Below are positions 26,257 to 35,208 of a stretch of 64,000 nucleotides of DNA, piece after piece. The DNA lies in NCBI GenBank assembly GCA_963702495.1, contig CAVPDA010000018.1, positions 434,001-498,000 on the forward strand, written 5' to 3'. Each line of letters opens with the position of its first letter. Within the stretch, counting starts at the first letter, position 1. Source of the DNA: CAVPDA01 sp963702495 (GTDB lineage: Bacteria > Pseudomonadota > Gammaproteobacteria > Burkholderiales > Rhodocyclaceae). A program made the position numbers and the translations under genes. The notes under the pieces are model-generated. The model saw only the letters and a list, made by a program, of their open reading frames with translations, ran no database searches and was not told where the DNA came from.

Positions 26257-27174
26257 TCACTCCTTCCGCTTCACTCTTTTGGCCTTGACGGGAGGCTTTT
26301 CCGCCTGCTTCACCTCCTCCGGCGGCGTCGGCAATGCCTCGCGCGGCCCCATCACCAGCACCAGGCCGTGCTGCTCCACTCCGCCCGAAGGTGCACACAG
26401 GATGCGGGCAAAGGCATAGACGTTGTCGCGCTCCACCCGTGCCACCTTGGCCACCGGCAGGCCGGGGAGGAACACGCCGTCGAGGCCGGAGGTGACGAGC
26501 ACGTCGCCATTCTGCACGTCGGCGGTGGCGGCAAGGAAGCGCAATTCCAGCATGCCGCTGCCGGAGCCGAACATGACCGCCCGCAGGCCGTTGCGCACCA
26601 CCTGCACCGGCACTGCCTGGTCCTTGTCACTGATCAGCGTGACCTCGCTCTGCAGCGGAAACACGCGCGTCACCTGACCGATCACGCCGCCCTCGTCCAC
26701 CACCGCCTGGCCGGCGGCGATGCCCTGCTGGGAACCCTTGTCGATGATCACCTTGCGCGAAAACGGGTCCTTCGCGCTGTAGGCAATCTCGGCGACGACG
26801 CCCTTGGCCGGCTGGCGCTGCTTCATGTCGAGCAGGCTGCGCAGGCGCTGGTTCTCCTGCTCCAACTGCTGCTGGCGCAGCAGCGTTCCGGCGAGTTCCA
26901 CCTGCTGGCGTTTGTAGCGTCCGTTTTCTTCCTGCAGGCCGCTGACGGTGGAGAAATAACTGCCGATGCCGCGCAGCCCCGCCACCGGCGTGTATGCGAC
27001 CTGCTGCAGAGGGTAAGTGATCACTCCGATCGTCTGCCGAAGCACTTCGAGGTATTTCAAGCGCAGGTTGACGACGAGGAGGGCGAGAGAAAGCGTGACG
27101 AAAAAGACGAAGCGCGCGAGGGGCGCCGGTCCGCGGCGGAAGAACGGGGGCGGCGGAGGGCCGACGACCGACAT
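26257..27174 (-). CDS. mreC: Rod shape-determining protein MreC
   Basis: 305 residues. One N-terminal transmembrane helix (ARFVFFVTLSLALLVVNL), a coiled coil (about 75-115, EENGRYKRQQVELAGTLLRQ), then the two-lobed beta-barrel MreC domain (AYSAKDPFSRKVIIDKGSQQ, GVIGQVTRVFPLQSEVTLIS, FLAATADVQNGDVLVTSGLD). The C-terminal tail is basic and Pro-rich. It scaffolds PBP2 in the periplasm. Confidence 0.95.
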   Translation of the reverse strand: MSVVGPPPPPFFRRGPAPLARFVFFVTLSLALLVVNLRLKYLEVLRQTIGVITYPLQQVAYTPVAGLRGIGSYFSTVSGLQEENGRYKRQQVELAGTLLRQQQLEQENQRLRSLLDMKQRQPAKGVVAEIAYSAKDPFSRKVIIDKGSQQGIAAGQAVVDEGGVIGQVTRVFPLQSEVTLISDKDQAVPVQVVRNGLRAVMFGSGSGMLELRFLAATADVQNGDVLVTSGLDGVFLPGLPVAKVARVERDNVYAFARILCAPSGGVEQHGLVLVMGPREALPTPPEEVKQAEKPPVKAKRVKRKE

Positions 27175-27232
27175 GCCGGACTAGGTTCTGGAAGCGGCAC
27201 CGGACGCGGATCCGCGCCCGGCTGGCATAGAC

Positions 27233-28279
27233 CTACTCGCTGGCAAAGATGCTGCCGAGCTTGTCCATCTTCTCCAGCGCCATGCCGGAGCCGCGCACGA
27301 CGCAGGTCAGCGGATCCTCGGCGACCACCACCGGCAGGCCGGTTTCCTCCATCAGCAGCCGGTCGATGTCGCGCAGCAGCGCGCCGCCGCCGGTCAGAAC
27401 CATGCCGCGCTCGGCGATGTCGGCGCCGAGTTCCGGCGGCGTCTGCTCGAGCGCCGACTTGACGGCGCTGACGATGCTGTTCAGGGGATCGGTGAGCGCC
27501 TCCAGGATCTCGTTGGAGGAGATGGTGAAACTGCGCGGAATGCCTTCCGCCAGGTTGCGGCCCTTGACTTCCATTTCCCGCACTTCGGAGCCGGGGAAGG
27601 CGGAGCCGATCTCCTTCTTGATGTTCTCGGCGGTGGTCTCGCCGATCAGCATGCCGTAGTTGCGGCGGATGTAGTTGATGATGGCCTCGTCGAACTTGTC
27701 GCCGCCGACGCGCACCGAGCCCGCATAGACCATGCCGCCGAGGGCAATGACTCCCACCTCGGTGGTGCCGCCGCCCACGTCCACGACCATCGAACCGGTC
27801 GCCTCCGCCACCGGCAGCCCGGCGCCGATGCCGGCCGCCATCGGCTCCTCGATCAGGTACACCTGGCTCGCCCCGGCGCCGAGCGCCGACTCGCGGATGG
27901 CGCGCCGCTCCACCTGGGTCGAGCCGCAGGGCACGCAGATGATGATGCGCGGGCTGGGGGAAAACAGGCGCGAGTCATGCACCTTCTTGATGAACTGCTT
28001 GAGCATCTGCTCGGTGACGGTGAAGTCGGCGATGACGCCGTCCTTCATCGGGCGGATGGCGGTGATGTTGCCGGGGGTCTTGCCGAGCATCTGCTTGGCG
28101 GCGTGGCCGACCGCCTGAATCGTCTTCTTGGCGTTGGGTCCGCCCTCGGTGCGAATGGCAACCACCGACGGCTCGTCCAGCACGATGCCGCGCCCGCGCA
28201 CGTAGATCAACGTGTTGGCGGTGCCGAGGTCGATCGCCAGGTCGGTGGAGAAGTAGGAGCGAAGGAATCCGATCATCAC
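27233..28279 (-). CDS. mreB: Actin-like cytoskeletal protein MreB
   Basis: 348 residues. Actin-fold nucleotide loops: phosphate-1 DLGTANTLIYVRGRGIVLDE, phosphate-2 VDVGGGTTEVGVI, adenosine loop LTGGGALL, with the amphipathic N-terminus MIGFLRSYFS for membrane contact. It forms filaments that steer the elongation machinery. First gene of the operon, divergent from gatC; an ATG one codon later is equally possible. Confidence 0.98.
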   Translation of the reverse strand: MMIGFLRSYFSTDLAIDLGTANTLIYVRGRGIVLDEPSVVAIRTEGGPNAKKTIQAVGHAAKQMLGKTPGNITAIRPMKDGVIADFTVTEQMLKQFIKKVHDSRLFSPSPRIIICVPCGSTQVERRAIRESALGAGASQVYLIEEPMAAGIGAGLPVAEATGSMVVDVGGGTTEVGVIALGGMVYAGSVRVGGDKFDEAIINYIRRNYGMLIGETTAENIKKEIGSAFPGSEVREMEVKGRNLAEGIPRSFTISSNEILEALTDPLNSIVSAVKSALEQTPPELGADIAERGMVLTGGGALLRDIDRLLMEETGLPVVVAEDPLTCVVRGSGMALEKMDKLGSIFASE

Positions 28280-28312
28280 TGACTGTCCCCAGAGGCAGGG
28301 GAAAAGTTAAAC

Positions 28313-28325
28313 GGGTATGATACCC
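28313..28325. promoter_or_regulatory. Palindromic -10 element shared by divergent mreB and gatC
   Basis: GGGTAT-G-ATACCC is a perfect palindrome in the 81-bp mreB-gatC interval. Read rightward it offers TATGAT and read leftward TATCAT, both acceptable -10 hexamers, so a symmetric overlapping promoter is possible. -35 boxes are not clear in either direction. Confidence 0.35.
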
Positions 28326-28360
28326 TATCACGCCTTTGGTTTTAAGCCTCACGGATTTCC

Positions 28361-28648
28361 ATGTCCCTCACCCTCGACCAGGTGCATCGAATCGCGCACC
28401 TCGCCCGCATCGATATCTCCGCCGCGGAGGCGGAAAAGACCCGCCGGGAACTCAACGACATCTTCGCCCTGATCGAGCAGATGCAGGCGGTGGACACGCG
28501 CGGCGTCGAACCGATGGCCCATGCTCAGGACGTGGCCCAGCGCCTGCGCGAGGACCTCGTGACCGAATCCGACCAGCGCGACGCGTTCCAGCAGCTTGCG
28601 CCCGAGGTCGAGGCGGGCCTTTATCTGGTGCCGAAGGTGATCGAATGA
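28361..28648 (+). CDS. gatC: Asp/Glu-tRNA(Asn/Gln) amidotransferase subunit C
   Basis: 95 residues with the GatC pattern: SLTLDQVHRIAHLARIDIS at the start and LREDLVTESDQRDAFQQLAP near the end. This small subunit wraps GatA and GatB and stabilises the complex that converts Glu-tRNA(Gln) or Asp-tRNA(Asn) to the amide forms. Start of a gatC-gatA-(lipoprotein)-gatB operon. Confidence 0.95.
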   Translation: MSLTLDQVHRIAHLARIDISAAEAEKTRRELNDIFALIEQMQAVDTRGVEPMAHAQDVAQRLREDLVTESDQRDAFQQLAPEVEAGLYLVPKVIE

Positions 28649-28712
28649 TGCGGCGGACGCTCAGCCCGAGGTTCAGTAGCCGACGACCCATGGCCCCCCA
28701 CGTCCCGATCCG

Positions 28713-30176
28713 ATGATCCACGCCAGCCTGTCCGAACTGTCCGCCGCCCTGGCACAGAAGAAGATTTCCAGCGTCGAACTGACCTCGCTCTACCTCGACC
28801 GCATCGAGCGGCTCAACCCGGAACTCAACGCCTTCATCAGCGTCGATCGGGAGCGCAGCCTGGCGCAGGCGCGCGCGGCCGACGCGCGCATCGCGGCGGG
28901 CGACGCGACGATCCTGACCGGCGTGCCGGTCGCCCAGAAGGACATCTTCCTCACCCGCGGCTGGCGTACCACCTGCGGGTCGCGCATGCTGTCCAACTTC
29001 GTTGCGCCCTACGACGCCCATGTCGTCGAGCGGATGAACCGCGCCGGCTGCGTCATCCTCGGCAAGACCAACATGGACGAGTTCGCCATGGGGTCGAGCA
29101 ACGAGACTTCCTGGTTCGGCCCGGTGCGCAATCCGTGGAACCCGCTGACGGTTCCCGGCGGCTCGTCGGGAGGTTCGGCGGCGGCGGTGGCGGCCCGCCT
29201 CGCTCCTGCCGCCACCGGCACCGATACCGGCGGCTCGATCCGCCAGCCGGCATCGCTCACCGGCATCACCGGCCTCAAGCCCACCTACGGCGTCGTCTCG
29301 CGCTACGGCATGATCGCCTTCGCCTCGTCGCTCGACCAGGGCGGACCGATGGCGAAGTCGGCGGCCGATTGCGCCCGGTTGCTGAATGTCATGGCGGGCT
29401 TCGATGCCCGCGATTCCACCTGCCTCGAGCGGCCGCCGCAGGACTATGGGCGCAGCCTCGATCGGCCCCTCGCCGGCCTGCGCATCGGCCTGCCGAAGGA
29501 GTTCTTCGCCGAGGGCATGGCGCCGGACGTGGCCAGGGCCGTGGATGAGGCCATCGCCCAGTACCGCAGGCTGGGCGCGGTCACGGTGGATATCAGCCTG
29601 CCCAACATGCAGCTGTCGATACCGGTGTATTACGTGCTGGCGCCGGCGGAGGCCTCCAGCAACCTGTCGCGCTTCGACGGCGTGCGCTACGGCTATCGCG
29701 CGCCGGAGTACGAAGACCTGATCGACATGTACTGCAAGAGCCGGGCGCAGGGCTTCGGCGCCGAGGTCAAGCGCCGCATCCTGATCGGCACCTACGTGCT
29801 GTCCCATGGCTACTACGACGCCTACTACCTGCAGGCGCAGCGGCTGCGCCGGCTCATCGCCCAGGATTTCGTCGACGCCTTCGGGCGCTGCGACGTCATC
29901 ATGGGCCCGACCTCACCCACCGTCGCCTTCGCCTTCGGCGCCAAGAGTGCCGACCCGGTGCAGATGTACCTGTCCGACATCTACACCATCGCCGTCAACC
30001 TCGCCGGCCTGCCCGGGATGTCGGTGCCCTGCGGCTTCGGCGCAAACGATCTGCCGGTAGGACTGCAGATCATCGGCAACTATTTCGACGAGGCACGCAT
30101 GCTCAACGCCGCCCACATGTACCAGCTCGCCACCGACTGGCACCTGCGAGCGCCGGCCGACGGGGTCGCGCCGTGA
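28713..30176 (+). CDS. gatA: Asp/Glu-tRNA(Asn/Gln) amidotransferase subunit A
   Basis: 487 residues, amidase-signature enzyme that releases ammonia from glutamine. The Lys-cisSer-Ser triad is visible as VAQKDIF, PGGSSGGSAAAVA and TDTGGSIRQPA. Full family length. Its TGA overlaps the GTG of the following lipoprotein gene (GTGA), so translation is coupled. Confidence 0.97.
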   Translation: MIHASLSELSAALAQKKISSVELTSLYLDRIERLNPELNAFISVDRERSLAQARAADARIAAGDATILTGVPVAQKDIFLTRGWRTTCGSRMLSNFVAPYDAHVVERMNRAGCVILGKTNMDEFAMGSSNETSWFGPVRNPWNPLTVPGGSSGGSAAAVAARLAPAATGTDTGGSIRQPASLTGITGLKPTYGVVSRYGMIAFASSLDQGGPMAKSAADCARLLNVMAGFDARDSTCLERPPQDYGRSLDRPLAGLRIGLPKEFFAEGMAPDVARAVDEAIAQYRRLGAVTVDISLPNMQLSIPVYYVLAPAEASSNLSRFDGVRYGYRAPEYEDLIDMYCKSRAQGFGAEVKRRILIGTYVLSHGYYDAYYLQAQRLRRLIAQDFVDAFGRCDVIMGPTSPTVAFAFGAKSADPVQMYLSDIYTIAVNLAGLPGMSVPCGFGANDLPVGLQIIGNYFDEARMLNAAHMYQLATDWHLRAPADGVAP

Positions 30177-30676
30177 GCGTCGCCGGCCCGCGCATCGGGC
30201 GCTCCGCTGCGGCGTGGACCGCTTTCGCGCTCGCGCTGGCCATCGGCGGTTGCGCCAGCGTCGAACGGCCGACACCGGCGCCAGCGCAGGAGCGGTCCTC
30301 CGCCCAGAAGCAGAAGCCGCCACCGATCCCGACGCGGGCGCTGAATGTCGCCGCCGACTGTTCCTTCAAGGATCCGACCGGCTACCGCGGCGTCATGAAG
30401 CTCAACGTGTCCGGCGCCGACGTCAAGGCCTTCGAAGCCCGCGTTGACGTTCCGAACAAGGGCGTGTGCCGCTTCGACCTCAAGGACTTCCGCCAGACCG
30501 CCACCCTGCCCAACGTGGCTCTGAGGGCCCACGGCTCGTCCTGCGTGGTGCACATGTGGGAACAGGGCAGCCGCGTGACGGTGGCCTTCAACAACTGCCA
30601 GAACATGTGTTCCGGCGACGCGTATACCTATCTGTGGCCGATTCTGGCGAATGCCCGCAACGGCAGTTGCGGCTGA
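30173..30676 (+). CDS. Putative lipoprotein inserted in the gat operon
   Basis: 167 residues starting at the GTG that overlaps the gatA stop. A signal peptide with lipobox (LAIGGCA, Cys about 26) precedes a Pro/Gln-rich linker and a mature domain with four or more Cys (AADCSFKD, GVCRFDLKDF, SSCVVHMWEQG, NNCQNMCSGDAYTYLW), probably disulfide-bonded in the periplasm. No family recognised. The position between gatA and gatB is surprising functionally, and expression with the gat genes seems unavoidable from the overlap. Confidence 0.7.
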   Translation: MSVAGPRIGRSAAAWTAFALALAIGGCASVERPTPAPAQERSSAQKQKPPPIPTRALNVAADCSFKDPTGYRGVMKLNVSGADVKAFEARVDVPNKGVCRFDLKDFRQTATLPNVALRAHGSSCVVHMWEQGSRVTVAFNNCQNMCSGDAYTYLWPILANARNGSCG

Positions 30677-30701
30677 ACCCGGGCGCGCGAGGAACTCCTG
30701 C

Positions 30702-32189
30702 ATGAACGCAAGAGCGAACTGGGAAGTGGTGGTCGGCATCGAGACCCATGCCCAACTGACGACCCGGTCGAAGATCTTCTCCGGCGCCTCGATCGCGTTC
30801 GGTGCCGCGCCCAATGTGCAGGCGTGCGCGGTGGATATCGCCCTGCCCGGCGTGCTGCCGGTGCTGAACCGCGGCGCCGTGGAGCGCGCCATCCGCTTCG
30901 GCCTGGCGGTGGGCGGGCGCGTGGCGCCGCGCTCCGTGTTCGCGCGCAAGAACTACTTCTACCCCGACCTGCCCAAGGGCTACCAGATCAGCCAGTACGA
31001 GCTGCCGGTGGTTTCCGGTGGAACGGTCACGATCCAGGTCGGCGACCAGCAGAAGGTGGTCGCTCTCACCCGCGCCCATCTCGAGGAAGACGCGGGCAAG
31101 TCGCTGCACGAGGACTTCCAGGGAAAATCGGGGATCGATCTCAATCGCGCCGGCACGCCGCTACTGGAAATCGTGTCCGAGCCCGAGCTGCGCGGCGCCC
31201 AGGAAGCGGTGGCCTATGCCAAGGCGCTGCACGCGCTGGTCACCTGGATCGACATCTGCGACGGCAGCATGCAGGAAGGCAGCTTCCGCTGCGACGCCAA
31301 CGTCTCGGTGCGGCGCAAGGGCGACGACAAGCTCGGCACGCGCTGCGAGATCAAGAACCTCAACTCCTTCCGCTTCCTCGAACGCGCCATCGAATACGAG
31401 GCCGGCCGCCAGATCGAAATCATCGAGGACGGCGGCAGCATCGTGCAGGAAACGCGGCTCTACGACCCCGACCGCGACGAGACGCGCTCCATGCGCTCGA
31501 AGGAGGAGGCGCACGACTACCGCTACTTTCCCGACCCGGATTTGCTGCCGCTGGAAATCTCCCCGGCTTGGATCGAGGAAGTCCGGGCGGCGCTGCCCGA
31601 ACTGCCGCAGCAGATGCGCGAGCGCTTCCAGCTAGACTATGGTCTGTCGCCCTACGACGCGACGACGCTCACCGCATCGCTCGCCACCGCGCGCTATTAC
31701 GAAGCGGCGGTGGCCGACGTCGGCAGGGACGGCGCCAAGCTCTGCGCCAACTGGGTGATGGGTGAGCTGGCGGCGCGCCTCAATCGCGAAGAGAAGGACA
31801 TCGCTGCAGCCCCCGTGTCGCCGCTACAGCTCGCGGGGCTGGTGCGGCGCATCGCCGACAACACCATATCCAGCAAGATCGCCAAGGAAGTGTTCGACGA
31901 GCTTTGGAAGAGGGACGTAACAGTTCAATTGGTTGGTGTCGAGGCTGTGACGGCCATAGGCTCCGTAGACGCCGTTATCGAAGCAAAGGGCCTGAAGCAG
32001 ATCAGCGACAGCGGAGCCATCGGGAAGTTGATCGACGAAGTCCTCGCCGCCAATCCGAAGTCAGTGGAGGAATTCCGCGCCGGCAAAGAAAAGGCCTTCA
32101 ACGCCCTCGTCGGCCAGGTGATGAAGGCAACCAAGGGCAAGGCCAATCCGCAGCAGGTGAACGATCTGCTGCGCAGCAAGCTCGTGTAG
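30702..32189 (+). CDS. gatB: Asp/Glu-tRNA(Asn/Gln) amidotransferase subunit B
   Basis: 495 residues from ATG 30702 (GAGGAAC upstream). GatB kinase-like catalytic core: WEVVVGIETHAQL, YFYPDLPKGYQISQYE, RCDANVSVR, EIKNLNSFRFLERAIEYE, then the helical YqeY-like tail (NTISSKIAKEVFDEL ... KATKGKANPQQVNDLLRSKL). It activates the misacylated tRNA and completes transamidation. Its TAG stop falls within the first base triplets of a REP-like repeat (32186). Confidence 0.97.
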   Translation: MNARANWEVVVGIETHAQLTTRSKIFSGASIAFGAAPNVQACAVDIALPGVLPVLNRGAVERAIRFGLAVGGRVAPRSVFARKNYFYPDLPKGYQISQYELPVVSGGTVTIQVGDQQKVVALTRAHLEEDAGKSLHEDFQGKSGIDLNRAGTPLLEIVSEPELRGAQEAVAYAKALHALVTWIDICDGSMQEGSFRCDANVSVRRKGDDKLGTRCEIKNLNSFRFLERAIEYEAGRQIEIIEDGGSIVQETRLYDPDRDETRSMRSKEEAHDYRYFPDPDLLPLEISPAWIEEVRAALPELPQQMRERFQLDYGLSPYDATTLTASLATARYYEAAVADVGRDGAKLCANWVMGELAARLNREEKDIAAAPVSPLQLAGLVRRIADNTISSKIAKEVFDELWKRDVTVQLVGVEAVTAIGSVDAVIEAKGLKQISDSGAIGKLIDEVLAANPKSVEEFRAGKEKAFNALVGQVMKATKGKANPQQVNDLLRSKLV

Positions 32190-32253
32190 GGCGGGCCGCG
32201 CCCGCCGCCGGGCTTGGACCCCACGGCAGATCGGCGGGCACGGCCCGCCCTAC
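32186..32253. repeat. Paired inverted REP-like repeats (GTAGGGCGGGCC family)
   Basis: GTAGGGCGGGCC-GCGCCCGCC (32186-32206) and its inverted copy GGCGGGCAC-GGCCCGCCCTAC (32233-32253) form a long stem, as in BIME structures. The first unit contains the gatB stop codon. Related single units occur at 10931, 40850 and 40967. The hairpin may also terminate gat transcription. Confidence 0.75.
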
Positions 32254-32328
32254 GGTTACTTCCGTGCCCGGCGCCCGCCCGGGCGGCATGCCTGCTGAAA
32301 CTCCAAGCCGCGAGCCGGTAAAGCGCCC

Positions 32329-32964
32329 CTACTTCTGCGCCGGAGGCGATGCGGCGCGGCGCATCAGTTCGATGTAGCGGCGCCGCTCTTCGTCGTACTT
32401 GGCGCGCACGGCATCGATCTCCTTCTGCTTCGATTCGATGACGCTGGCGTGGGCACGGAGTTCCGATTCGTTGTCTTTCATGGCGTCGAGCAGCGCCTTA
32501 GGCGCCGGTTTGCTGCGGTAGAACTGCATCTCGTCGGACAGCTCTTTCTGACGCTTGGCCGCCTCCGCATAGCTCTCGTTCGCCAGTTGCAGGCTCTTCT
32601 CGATTTCCCGCAGCGTGCGGTCTCGCACCGCCTCGATGTCCTTTTCGCTGCTGTACGCATCCAGCAGTGCCTGGTTGCGCATGCGCTCTTCCTTGGCCAG
32701 GTGCTCCTGCTCCTTCTTGCGCCGCAACTCGGCCTCGCGCTGGGCGCGCTGTTCCGGCGTGAGCGGCGCCTCGATGCGACGCACCGTGATGCCACGTTCG
32801 TCGATCTCGCGGTAGGCCCGACCCCAGCACTGCTGGGGCAGGATGTCGGAGCACACCTGCCGGCCGTTCTCGTCGTTGCAGCAAAAGGTGTTGCGCCCGG
32901 CATGGGCCGGAAGTGCCGCCAGTGCGGCCGCGAAGCAGAGGAGGAGCTTAGGTTGCAGGTGCAT
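32329..32964 (-). CDS. Exported DUF4124-like protein with coiled coil
   Basis: 211 residues from ATG 32964, overlapping the pyrE stop. A signal peptide (PKLLLCFAAALAALPAHAG) is followed by a small Cys-containing module (FCCNDENGRQVCSDILPQQC) reminiscent of DUF4124. From about residue 75 comes a long charged coiled coil (REAELRRKKEQEHLAKEERM onward). Probably a periplasmic structural protein; function unknown. Confidence 0.65.
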   Translation of the reverse strand: MHLQPKLLLCFAAALAALPAHAGRNTFCCNDENGRQVCSDILPQQCWGRAYREIDERGITVRRIEAPLTPEQRAQREAELRRKKEQEHLAKEERMRNQALLDAYSSEKDIEAVRDRTLREIEKSLQLANESYAEAAKRQKELSDEMQFYRSKPAPKALLDAMKDNESELRAHASVIESKQKEIDAVRAKYDEERRRYIELMRRAASPPAQK

Positions 32965-33607
32965 GGGCAATGCCGTAGGTGGCGCGATATTCCTGCACGG
33001 CGTCCAGGTCGGGCGTCAGGTCCGGGCGAGTCGCCAGGTACGCGACCAGATCGTCGAGATTCGCTACGCTTACGACCGGCATGGCGAAGCCGCGTTCCAC
33101 TTCCTGCACCGCCGACAGCACGCCCTGGCCGCGTTCCATGCGGTCGAGCGCGATCACCACGCCGCAGGGCCGGGCGCCGGCGGCTCGGATCAGCTCCACC
33201 GACTCGCGCACGGAGGTGCCGGCCGAGATGACATCATCGACGATCAGGATGCGGCCGTTGGGCTCGGCGCCCACCAGCCTGCCGCCTTCGCCGTGGTCCT
33301 TGGCTTCCTTGCGGTTGAACAGGAACGGCAGGTTGCGGCCGCGCTGCGCCAGGGCGATGGCAATGCCGGACACCAGCGGAATACCCTTGTAGGCGGGGCC
33401 GAACAGCATGTCGAAGGCGATGCCCGAAGCCAGGATCGCCTCGGCATAGAAGTCGCACAGACGCGCCAGCGACGCGCCGTCGTTGAACAGCCCGGCATTG
33501 AAGAAATACGGGGACATGCGGCCGGCCTTGGTCTTGAACCGGCCGAAGCGCAGGACTCCCCGGTCGCAGGCGAACGCGATGAATTCGCGGCTAAAATCCA
33601 CAGTCAA
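32948..33607 (-). CDS. pyrE: Orotate phosphoribosyltransferase
   Basis: 219 residues from TTG 33607 (GTG 33601 is an alternative). The PRPP loop is seen in GRILIVDDVISAGTSVRES, with FNRKEAKDHGEGG and FGPAYKGIPL characteristic of PyrE. It forms OMP from orotate in pyrimidine synthesis. Divergent from the exodeoxyribonuclease gene with only 26 bp between starts, a pairing common in Betaproteobacteria. Confidence 0.96.
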   Translation of the reverse strand: MTVDFSREFIAFACDRGVLRFGRFKTKAGRMSPYFFNAGLFNDGASLARLCDFYAEAILASGIAFDMLFGPAYKGIPLVSGIAIALAQRGRNLPFLFNRKEAKDHGEGGRLVGAEPNGRILIVDDVISAGTSVRESVELIRAAGARPCGVVIALDRMERGQGVLSAVQEVERGFAMPVVSVANLDDLVAYLATRPDLTPDLDAVQEYRATYGIAHAPAT

Positions 33608-33633
33608 TCCGTATCTGTCACGACCGAGCCCGC

Positions 33634-34413
33634 ATGTTACGCGTCATCACCCTCAATCTCAACGGCATTCGTTCCGCGGCCCGCAAGGGTTTCTTTGCCT
33701 GGTTGGAGCGCCAGGACGCCGACGTCGTCTGCCTGCAGGAGATCAAGGCGCAGGCGGGCGATCTGGACGACACGATGCTTGCCCCTGCGGGCTTCCACGC
33801 ATCCTTCCACTGTGCCGAGAAGAAGGGCTACAGCGGGGTGGCGATCTACTCGCGGCGCAAGCCGAAGGCGGTGACGGAAGGACTTGGATTGCCGGAATTC
33901 GACCGCGAAGGGCGCTATCTGGAAGCCGATTTCGGCGCCTACTCCGTGGTGTCGCTGTATCTGCCGTCCGGTTCCAGTTCGGAGGAGCGGCAGCAGGCGA
34001 AGTTCCGCTTTCTGGAACGGTTCGAGCCGCGGTTGCGCCGAATGGCGGCCGGCGGCCGGGACATCCTGCTGTGCGGCGACTGGAACATCGCCCACAAGGA
34101 GATCGATCTGAAGAACTGGCGCTCGAACCGGAAGAACTCCGGCTTCCTGCCGGAGGAACGGGCATGGATCGGCACGGTATTCGACGACATCGGCTGGGTG
34201 GACGTTTTCCGTCGCCTGAATCCGCAAGCCGAGCAATACACCTGGTGGTCCAACCGCGGCCAGGCCTGGGCCAAGAACGTAGGCTGGCGCATCGACTACC
34301 ACGTCGCCACGCCCGGCTTCGCCGAGCGCGCCCGGCGCGCCGCCATTTACAAGGACGAGCGCTTCAGCGACCATGCCCCGCTCACCATCGACTACGCTCT
34401 GCGGCGCGCTTGA
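33634..34413 (+). CDS. xth: Exodeoxyribonuclease III / AP endonuclease
   Basis: 259 residues, EEP-fold nuclease. Metal and catalytic motifs: LNLNGIRSA, LQEIKAQ (Glu), YSRR, CGDWNIAHKEID, the Asp/His end in DERFSDHAPLTID, and WWSNRGQAWAKNVGWRIDY. It cleaves abasic sites and degrades 3' ends in base-excision repair. Closest in style to the ExoA/XthA type. Confidence 0.95.
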   Translation: MLRVITLNLNGIRSAARKGFFAWLERQDADVVCLQEIKAQAGDLDDTMLAPAGFHASFHCAEKKGYSGVAIYSRRKPKAVTEGLGLPEFDREGRYLEADFGAYSVVSLYLPSGSSSEERQQAKFRFLERFEPRLRRMAAGGRDILLCGDWNIAHKEIDLKNWRSNRKNSGFLPEERAWIGTVFDDIGWVDVFRRLNPQAEQYTWWSNRGQAWAKNVGWRIDYHVATPGFAERARRAAIYKDERFSDHAPLTIDYALRRA

Positions 34414-34501
34414 TCATCCTCATTGCGATGCTGAGGCATAATGGATAGGCTGTAACGAGTCGGAGCGTCGCCCCTGGCGCTTGCACCAAACGGAGGAAGC
34501 C

Positions 34502-34813
34502 ATGAACGACATGACGGGTGTAACCAAGGACAAGCTGGTAGCGGATTTCAGACTGGTGGTGGCGGACGCGGAAGAACTGCTGCGCCTGACCGCCAACCAG
34601 GCCGGCGACAAGGCCTCCGAACTGCGTGCCCGGGTGCAGGACCATCTCGTCGTCGCCAAACAGAAGCTGGGCGATGCCGAACTCGCGGTGCGCGACAATG
34701 CCAAGGCCATGGCCCGCGCCACCGACGACTACGTGCGCGACAACCCGTGGCGCGCGGTGGGCGTGGCGGCCGGCGTCGGACTGTTCGTCGGATTGCTGAT
34801 CGGCCGTCGCTGA
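34502..34813 (+). CDS. yqjD: DUF883 (ElaB/YqjD-like) membrane-anchored protein
   Basis: 103 residues from ATG 34502 (GGAGGAAGCC before it). A long helix (ADAEELLRLTANQAGDKASE ... DNAKAMARATDDYV) is followed by DNPWRAVGVAAGVGLFVGLLI, the standard C-terminal tail anchor with GxxxG. YqjD in E. coli is inner-membrane and ribosome-associated in stationary phase. First gene of a four-gene membrane operon. Confidence 0.88.
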   Translation: MNDMTGVTKDKLVADFRLVVADAEELLRLTANQAGDKASELRARVQDHLVVAKQKLGDAELAVRDNAKAMARATDDYVRDNPWRAVGVAAGVGLFVGLLIGRR

Positions 34814-34824
34814 CTCCGGACGCC

Positions 34825-35208
34825 ATGAATGCCCGGCCCGGAGGGGGCTTGGCCCATTCGTTGCGGCGGCTGGCAGGTACCGTCGTCGCAATCCTCCAGA
34901 CGCGGCTGGAACTCCTCGGCACCGAACTCGAAGAGGAGAAGCTCAGGCTGGGCTCGGTGCTGGTCTTCGCCGGTGCCGCCTTCTTCCTGCTCGGTTTCGG
35001 CGTCGTTCTGCTGGCGCTGTTCCTGACCGTGCTGCTGTGGGACAGCAACCGGCTGCTCGCCCTCGGCGGCTTCACCGCGGTGTTCCTGGTATGCGGAGTG
35101 GTTGCCGCCGCCGTGGCGGCGCGGCGCGCCCGCGCCGGCTCCCGGCTGTTCGCGGCGAGCCTGGCCGAACTGGCGCGCGACCGCGAAAACCTGCGCGACG
35201 AAGCATGA
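34825..35208 (+). CDS. yqjE: YqjE-like / phage-holin-family membrane protein
   Basis: 127 residues. An amphipathic N-terminal helix (LRRLAGTVVAILQTRLELLG, EEEKLRL) and two membrane segments (LVFAGAAFFLLGFGVVLLAL and the following) match the YqjE family. It is 11 bp after yqjD and its TGA overlaps the next ATG (ATGA), so it is co-translated. Often found with yqjD/yqjK; exact role unknown. Confidence 0.85.
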   Translation: MNARPGGGLAHSLRRLAGTVVAILQTRLELLGTELEEEKLRLGSVLVFAGAAFFLLGFGVVLLALFLTVLLWDSNRLLALGGFTAVFLVCGVVAAAVAARRARAGSRLFAASLAELARDRENLRDEA

